Below are positions 14,681 through 15,997 of a stretch of DNA of 15,997 nucleotides, in pieces; position 1 is the first letter of the stretch; every line of letters starts with the position of its first letter. The translations under genes and the position numbers were made by a program. The DNA comes from Novosphingobium sp. 9U (GTDB taxonomy: Bacteria; Pseudomonadota; Alphaproteobacteria; Sphingomonadales; Sphingomonadaceae), in contig NZ_LR732516.1 of the NCBI RefSeq assembly GCF_902506425.1, forward strand, positions 1-15,997. The letters are read 5' to 3'. The notes under the pieces were generated by a model, which was not told where the DNA came from, ran no database searches, and was given only the letters and a program-made list of their open reading frames with translations.

Positions 14681-14723
14681 TATAGGATCGCAGTTGTGCG
14701 ACTGCGAATGCAACTGGTCGCAC
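14681..14723 (-). promoter_or_regulatory. Candidate promoter/operator of the molybdenum hydroxylase operon
   Basis: Overlapping dyads lie about 90-125 bases before the first gene: CGCAGT/ACTGCG (14689-14694, 14701-14706), CAGTTG/CAACTG (14691-14696, 14711-14716) and GTGCGAC/GTCGCAC (14696-14702, 14717-14723). A -10-like TATATG on the minus strand lies immediately downstream (about 14684-14679). The placement fits a regulator site over a promoter, but no good -35 is seen. Confidence 0.4.
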
Positions 14724-14768
14724 GTAGACACCAGAGTGGCGCTGCGTCCTCGGTGTTGCGCCTGCCGG

Positions 14769-15743
14769 TTAAAGCTCGCCGCGTGCCCGGCGGATCGCGA
14801 ACCACTTGGCGACGTTGCGATTATGCTCGTCCAGGGTTGCGGCGAACGCATGGCCACCGGTTCCATCCGCGACCATGTAGAGCGCCTTGGTGTCGGCCGG
14901 GTGCAGCACCGCCTCGATCGAGGCGCGGCCCGGGTTGGTGATCGGGTGCTTGGGCAGACCGACCATCGTGTAGGTGTTGTAGTCGTTCACCGCCTGGATC
15001 TCGGACTGCAGGATGCGGCGTCCGAGCGGCTTGCCCTTGGTGATGGGATAGATGATCGTCGGGTCGGCTTGCAGCATCATGCCCTGCTTCAGCCGGTTGG
15101 AATAGAGCCCGGCCACCATTTCGCGCTCGCTCGGCTTGCCGGTTTCCTTTTCAACGATCGATGCGAGTGTCAGCGCCTGCTCGGGCGTCTTCACCACAAG
15201 GTTCGGCGCGCGCTTGGGCCATAGCTCTGCGACCGTGCGGCTCATGGCCGCCTGCATTCGGCGCAGAACCGCCTGGCGGCTTTCGCCGCGCTCGAAGGCA
15301 TAGCTATCTGGCAGCACCGACGCCTCGGCGGGTATCGGTACCACGCCGGTCAGCTGGTCCTGCGCCTTCAGCCGCTCGTAGACCATGATCGAAGGCATGC
15401 CTTCGGGCACGGTCACAAAGCGGCGGATCACGTCGTCGCTGGTGATGATCGAGAGCACTTGCGAGGGGCTGGCATGCGCAGGAATCGCGAACTCGCCCGC
15501 CTTGATGTCCCGCCCGCCGCCGAAGATGCGCGCGCGCAGCTTGAAGCCGGTTGCGGAGGAGATCACGCCCTTGGCCTCCAGCCGCTCGGCCACGGTACCC
15601 AGCGACGCGCCGTTGGGGACGATGAAGGTGCCGTCCTTCGCTTGCGGGCCCGAGCCGTACCAGCCGCCGAGGAACACGCCGATGGCGATCAGCCCCGCGA
15701 TGACGAGCACCGCGATCAGCCCGCAACCCTTGCGCGAGAGCAC
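14769..15743 (-). CDS. mltG: Endolytic murein transglycosylase MltG
   Basis: A 324-residue inner-membrane lytic transglycosylase (YceG family) that cuts nascent peptidoglycan strands in the periplasm and sets glycan length. One membrane segment lies at about 8-28. A LysM-like region follows (about 38-105, with VPNGASLGTVAERL), then the catalytic domain with LPDSYAF (144-150), LASIVEKET (193-201) with the catalytic Glu198, QADPTIIYP (225-233) and YNTYTMVGLPKHPITNPG (255-272). All hallmark segments are present and the length is normal. The start is GTG at 15743 with GGGGAGG 8 bases upstream; this ribosome binding site lies in the outer arm of the adjacent palindromic repeat. It follows fabF on the same strand, the usual fabF-mltG arrangement. 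Confidence 0.95.
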   Translation of the reverse strand: MLSRKGCGLIAVLVIAGLIAIGVFLGGWYGSGPQAKDGTFIVPNGASLGTVAERLEAKGVISSATGFKLRARIFGGGRDIKAGEFAIPAHASPSQVLSIITSDDVIRRFVTVPEGMPSIMVYERLKAQDQLTGVVPIPAEASVLPDSYAFERGESRQAVLRRMQAAMSRTVAELWPKRAPNLVVKTPEQALTLASIVEKETGKPSEREMVAGLYSNRLKQGMMLQADPTIIYPITKGKPLGRRILQSEIQAVNDYNTYTMVGLPKHPITNPGRASIEAVLHPADTKALYMVADGTGGHAFAATLDEHNRNVAKWFAIRRARGEL

Positions 15744-15749
15744 TTAGCT

Positions 15750-15891
15750 GTCCTCCCCGGCACGGGGAGGGGGACCGCCAGCATAGCTGGTGGTGGAGGG
15801 GACTCGCGTCCTCCCGCAAGCTCGCGTGGTGGCGAGAGTCTCCTCCACCACTCGCTGCGCGAGCGGTCCCCCTCCCCGAATCGGGGAGGAC
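15750..15891. repeat. Nested palindromic repeat between fabF and mltG
   Basis: The outer arms (15750-15778 and 15863-15891) are 29-base inverted repeats matching at 26 positions, and each arm is itself a small hairpin of CCTCCCCG with CGGGGAGG. Inner arms at 15791-15805 and 15836-15850 (TGGTGGAGG...GACTC) pair with one mismatch. The 142-base unit could form one long cruciform or several hairpins. It codes for nothing and looks like a REP- or MITE-like element of the kind scattered in sphingomonad genomes. No target-site duplication is apparent. Confidence 0.8.
15752..15770 (-). promoter_or_regulatory. Hairpin that contains the mltG ribosome binding site
   Basis: On the minus strand an 8-pair GC-rich stem (15770-15763 with 15759-15752) with a 3-base loop ends in GGGGAGG, which is the only good ribosome binding site for the mltG GTG start 8 bases further on. 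The site would be base-paired in the folded transcript. It is the outer hairpin of the palindromic repeat. Confidence 0.5.
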
Positions 15892-15915
15892 AAGGGATCC
15901 CTCGCGCCCAAAGCC

Positions 15916-15997
15916 TCAGTCCGCCTTGCGCATGATCAGGCTGGCGTTGGTGCCGCCAAAGCCGAAGCTGTTGTTCAGCACCGCGCGCACTTCGCGC
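15916..15997 (-). CDS. fabF: 3-oxoacyl-ACP synthase II (FabF), C-terminal end only
   Basis: Only the last 26 residues are inside the window; the gene continues past the right edge. NNSFGFGGTNASLIMRK matches the highly conserved C-terminal end of FabF, where the Phe-Gly-Phe-Gly-Gly-Thr-Asn loop lines the active site of this fatty-acid elongation enzyme. It is followed on the same strand by mltG, a common order in proteobacteria. FabB and other ketosynthases share the motif, so the mltG neighbour supports the choice of FabF. Confidence 0.88.
   Translation of the reverse strand, partial: REVRAVLNNSFGFGGTNASLIMRKAD

Noticed and set aside
1..15997. CRISPR arrays, tRNA or rRNA genes, transposases, phage or defence systems
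   Set aside because: I looked for regular spaced repeats, tRNA-like cloverleaf arms, and integrase or transposase motifs and saw none.

Overview
The window is GC-rich, densely coding chromosomal DNA that reads as an alphaproteobacterium, most likely a sphingomonad (Novosphingobium, Sphingobium or Sphingomonas type). The basis is the NepR/EcfG general-stress pair with its GGAAC...GTT promoters, a TonB variant with a Gly-rich linker and two Cys in the C-terminal domain, a large set of oxidative catabolic genes, the fabF-mltG order, and a sphingomonad-like GC-rich palindromic repeat. No rRNA, tRNA, CRISPR, phage or transposase gene was seen. The genus is an inference.

Left part (1-4600): general stress response. 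A membrane-bound CHASE-HWE sensor kinase (minus strand) is divergent from nepR-ecfG (plus strand, overlapping by 11 bases). Between them lies a near-symmetric promoter, GGAAC-N17-GTTCC, which reads as an EcfG promoter in both directions. A bidirectional terminator separates ecfG from a convergent iron superoxide dismutase gene. Upstream of that is a two-gene minus-strand operon, a GlsB/YeaQ-type membrane protein followed by a small Ala-rich lipoprotein. It has an exact EcfG consensus promoter (GGAAC-N16-CGTT) and its own rho-independent terminator. Regulator, presumed sensor and at least one effector operon therefore sit together; phyR is not in the window.

Middle (4900-10750): envelope and catabolic genes. 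A TonB-like energy transducer and a TauD/TfdA-type dioxygenase are on the plus strand. A minus-strand group LLM flavin oxidoreductase -> TetR regulator -> SDR dehydrogenase is divergent from a Rieske ring-hydroxylating oxygenase alpha subunit. The shared intergenic region carries three copies of the 8-mer TGCCACGA, a candidate operator. The oxygenase has an unusually long Rieske cysteine-histidine loop. The substrate cannot be read from the sequence.

Right part (10780-15997): three translationally coupled minus-strand genes encode a PaoABC-like molybdenum hydroxylase: a [2Fe-2S] subunit, a FAD subunit with an extra four-Cys cluster, and a molybdopterin subunit. The iron-sulfur subunit has no Tat signal, so the enzyme is probably cytoplasmic. 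Beyond it is the housekeeping pair fabF (only its 3' end is in the window) and mltG. A 142-base nested palindrome fills the space between them, and its outer hairpin contains the mltG ribosome binding site.

I found no convincing wholly new system. The most notable points are the symmetric divergent EcfG promoter, the EcfG-controlled glsB-lipoprotein operon, the lengthened Rieske loop, and the repeat that appears to supply and mask the mltG ribosome binding site.
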